Of a DNA stretch of 64,000 nt, positions 62,663 through 64,000 are shown piece after piece. This stretch comes from Sedimenticola thiotaurini (GTDB taxonomy: Bacteria > Pseudomonadota > Gammaproteobacteria > Chromatiales > Chromatiaceae): contig VMRY01000003.1 of assembly GCA_007713595.1 (NCBI GenBank), forward strand, positions 124,001 to 188,000, written 5' to 3'. The translations under genes and the position numbers were made by a program. The notes below the pieces were generated by a model, which made no database searches, had not been told where the DNA came from, and saw nothing but the letters and a program-made list of their open reading frames with translations. Each line of letters begins with the position of its first letter. Position 1 is the stretch's first letter.

Positions 62663-64000
62663 TCAGATACCTTGACGCCGGCGAATCAGGGCCAGCATCT
62701 CGGCCGCTGAAGACGGGATATTGGTACCCGGACCATAGACCGCCGCCACACCCATATTCAGTAGCGTAGAGTAATCCTGAGGTGGTATTACGCCACCACA
62801 TACGACCAGAATATCTTCAGCACCCTCTTCTTTCAGCGCATTAATCAGTGCCGGCACCAGCGTCTTGTGACCTGCCGCCAGGGAAGAGACGCCCACTACA
62901 TGGACATCATTCTCTGCGGCCTGGCGTGCCGCCTCTTCCGGCGTCTGGAACATGGGACCGATATCCACATCAAAGCCCAGATCAGCGTAGGCGGTGGCAA
63001 TCACCTTGGCGCCACGATCATGCCCGTCCTGGCCCATCTTGACCACCAGCATGCGTGGACGCCGTCCCTGCTCATCAGCGAAGGCGGCAATCTCTTGTTT
63101 GATCTGGTTGAATCCTTCATCCCCATCATAGGCGGAACCGTAGACGCCTGAGACCGAACGGGTGATGGCCTTATGACGATTGTAGACAGTCTCCAGTGCA
63201 TCTGAGATCTCGCCAACCGTAGCACGGGCACGAGCCGCATTGACAGCCAGCGCCAGTAGATTGCCAGTGCCATCTTTGGCCGCCTGCATCAATGCCTCAA
63301 GTGCTGCTTTATGCGCCACCTCATCACGATTGGCACGAATATGCTGCAGACGAGCGACCTGCGACAGACGCACAGCCGTGTTATCAATATCCAGTACATC
63401 AATCTCAGGCTCTTCAGCCAGCTGGTATTTATTAACACCAACAATCACCTCTTCGCCACGATCGATACGAGCCTGGCGCAGGGCCGCCGCCTCTTCAATC
63501 CTGAGTTTGGGCATGCCGGACTCGACCGCCTTGGTCATGCCGCCCAGCGCCTCAACCTCATCGATCAGTTTGCGCGCCTCTTCCACCATGGAATTGGTCA
63601 GGCTCTCGACATAGAAAGAGCCAGCCAATGGATCAACCACCTTGGTAATGCCGGTCTCCTCCTGGATCACCAACTGGGTATTTCTGGCAATGCGGGCCGA
63701 GTTATCGGTGGGCAGGGCCAGCGCCTCATCAAAGGCGTTGGTGTGCAGTGACTGGGTGCCACCCAGTACAGCCGCCATCGCCTCAATGGTGGTACGCATC
63801 ACGTTGTTGTAGGGATCTTTGGCGGTCAGACTGACGCCGGATGTCTGGCAATGGGTGCGCAACATCTTGGAGCGCTCATCTTTTGGCTGAAAGTGTTTCT
63901 CCATCAGCTCGGCCCAGAGCAGACGCGCAGCACGCAGCTTGGATGCCTCCATGAAGAAGTTCATACCAATGGCAAAGAAGAATGAGAGACGCGGGGCAAA
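62663..64000 (-). CDS. scpA: Methylmalonyl-CoA mutase, C-terminal part (cut by window edge)
   Basis: The reading frame continues past the right edge, so only the last 445 or so residues are seen. They include the end of the substrate barrel and the cobalamin-binding domain with the His ligand in [11 protein letters not shown], then [12 protein letters not shown]. The enzyme converts (R)-methylmalonyl-CoA to succinyl-CoA using adenosylcobalamin. The frame reads [16 protein letters not shown] upstream of an internal Met at 63964, which is not the start. Confidence 0.95.
   Translation of the reverse strand, partial: FAPRLSFFFAIGMNFFMEASKLRAARLLWAELMEKHFQPKDERSKMLRTHCQTSGVSLTAKDPYNNVMRTTIEAMAAVLGGTQSLHTNAFDEALALPTDNSARIARNTQLVIQEETGITKVVDPLAGSFYVESLTNSMVEEARKLIDEVEALGGMTKAVESGMPKLRIEEAAALRQARIDRGEEVIVGVNKYQLAEEPEIDVLDIDNTAVRLSQVARLQHIRANRDEVAHKAALEALMQAAKDGTGNLLALAVNAARARATVGEISDALETVYNRHKAITRSVSGVYGSAYDGDEGFNQIKQEIAAFADEQGRRPRMLVVKMGQDGHDRGAKVIATAYADLGFDVDIGPMFQTPEEAARQAAENDVHVVGVSSLAAGHKTLVPALINALKEEGAEDILVVCGGVIPPQDYSTLLNMGVAAVYGPGTNIPSSAAEMLALIRRRQGI

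Noticed and set aside
1-64000. tRNA, rRNA, CRISPR arrays, insertion sequences and prophage genes
   Set aside because: None was recognised by eye: no T-loop-like GGTTCGAATCC pattern in a cloverleaf setting, no regularly spaced repeats, no transposase or phage motif.

Overview
The window is a chromosomal segment of a gram-negative bacterium, almost certainly a gammaproteobacterium. Support comes from the gene families themselves (PriA, ArgS, GreB, HslO, FeoABC, the AapJQMP amino-acid ABC system, the trpEGD block, a SPOR-domain protein, PPK2). No rRNA, tRNA, CRISPR array, transposase or phage gene was found. The mix of many c-di-GMP proteins, iron(II) uptake, a methylmalonyl-CoA pathway and a CitE-like CoA lyase resembles sulfur-oxidising Chromatiales-type lineages (Sedimenticola/Thiodiazotropha-like), but that placement is inference.

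Layout. 1-5 kb: a D-2-hydroxyacid dehydrogenase, a PilZ protein, an ICMT/NnrU-like membrane protein, a polyphosphate kinase 2 with an FNR-like box upstream, and a SAM methyltransferase. 5-10 kb: a ClC chloride protein lacking the internal proton glutamate, then feoABC behind a Fur-like box. 9.8-14.5 kb (minus): priA-argS-SPOR. 14.5-15.1 kb: a long intergenic region with three DnaA boxes, a consensus sigma-70 promoter and a structured leader. 15.1-21 kb: an HNH endonuclease, a fructosamine-kinase-like gene and the aapJQMP amino-acid importer. 21-24.3 kb: a thioesterase with a LiuR-like palindrome, an alpha/beta hydrolase, rpe and gph. 24.6-38.8 kb: trpE-trpG-trpD, then about 10 kb of unrelated genes (HDOD, cysteine synthase, two HD-GYP proteins around a GGDEF/EAL protein, thioesterase, LysR/MFS pair, tautomerase, greB), then trpC. 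38.8-48 kb: an IalB-like protein, an EF-G paralogue, hslO, a SIMPL protein, msrA, a membrane-anchored TAXI protein, two small genes, a CitE-like lyase and a malonyltransferase. 48.2-56.1 kb: a signalling island of two histidine kinases, REC-HDOD, REC-degenerate HD-GYP and REC-GGDEF-EAL proteins. 56.3-64 kb (minus): a propionyl-CoA operon, mutase-pccB-pccA-meaB-mce-carbonic anhydrase-thioesterase, with the mutase cut by the window edge.

How the genes work together. The right-hand operon should convert propionyl-CoA to succinyl-CoA, with the carbonic anhydrase able to supply bicarbonate to the carboxylase. The two signalling clusters (30.4-34.2 kb and 48.2-56.1 kb) hold five GGDEF/EAL or HD-GYP-type proteins, several with degenerate active sites. 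Together with the PilZ protein they suggest c-di-GMP turnover combined with domains that act by binding rather than catalysis. Coordinates, motifs and repeats were read by eye from the sequence; family names rest on motif recognition, not database searches.
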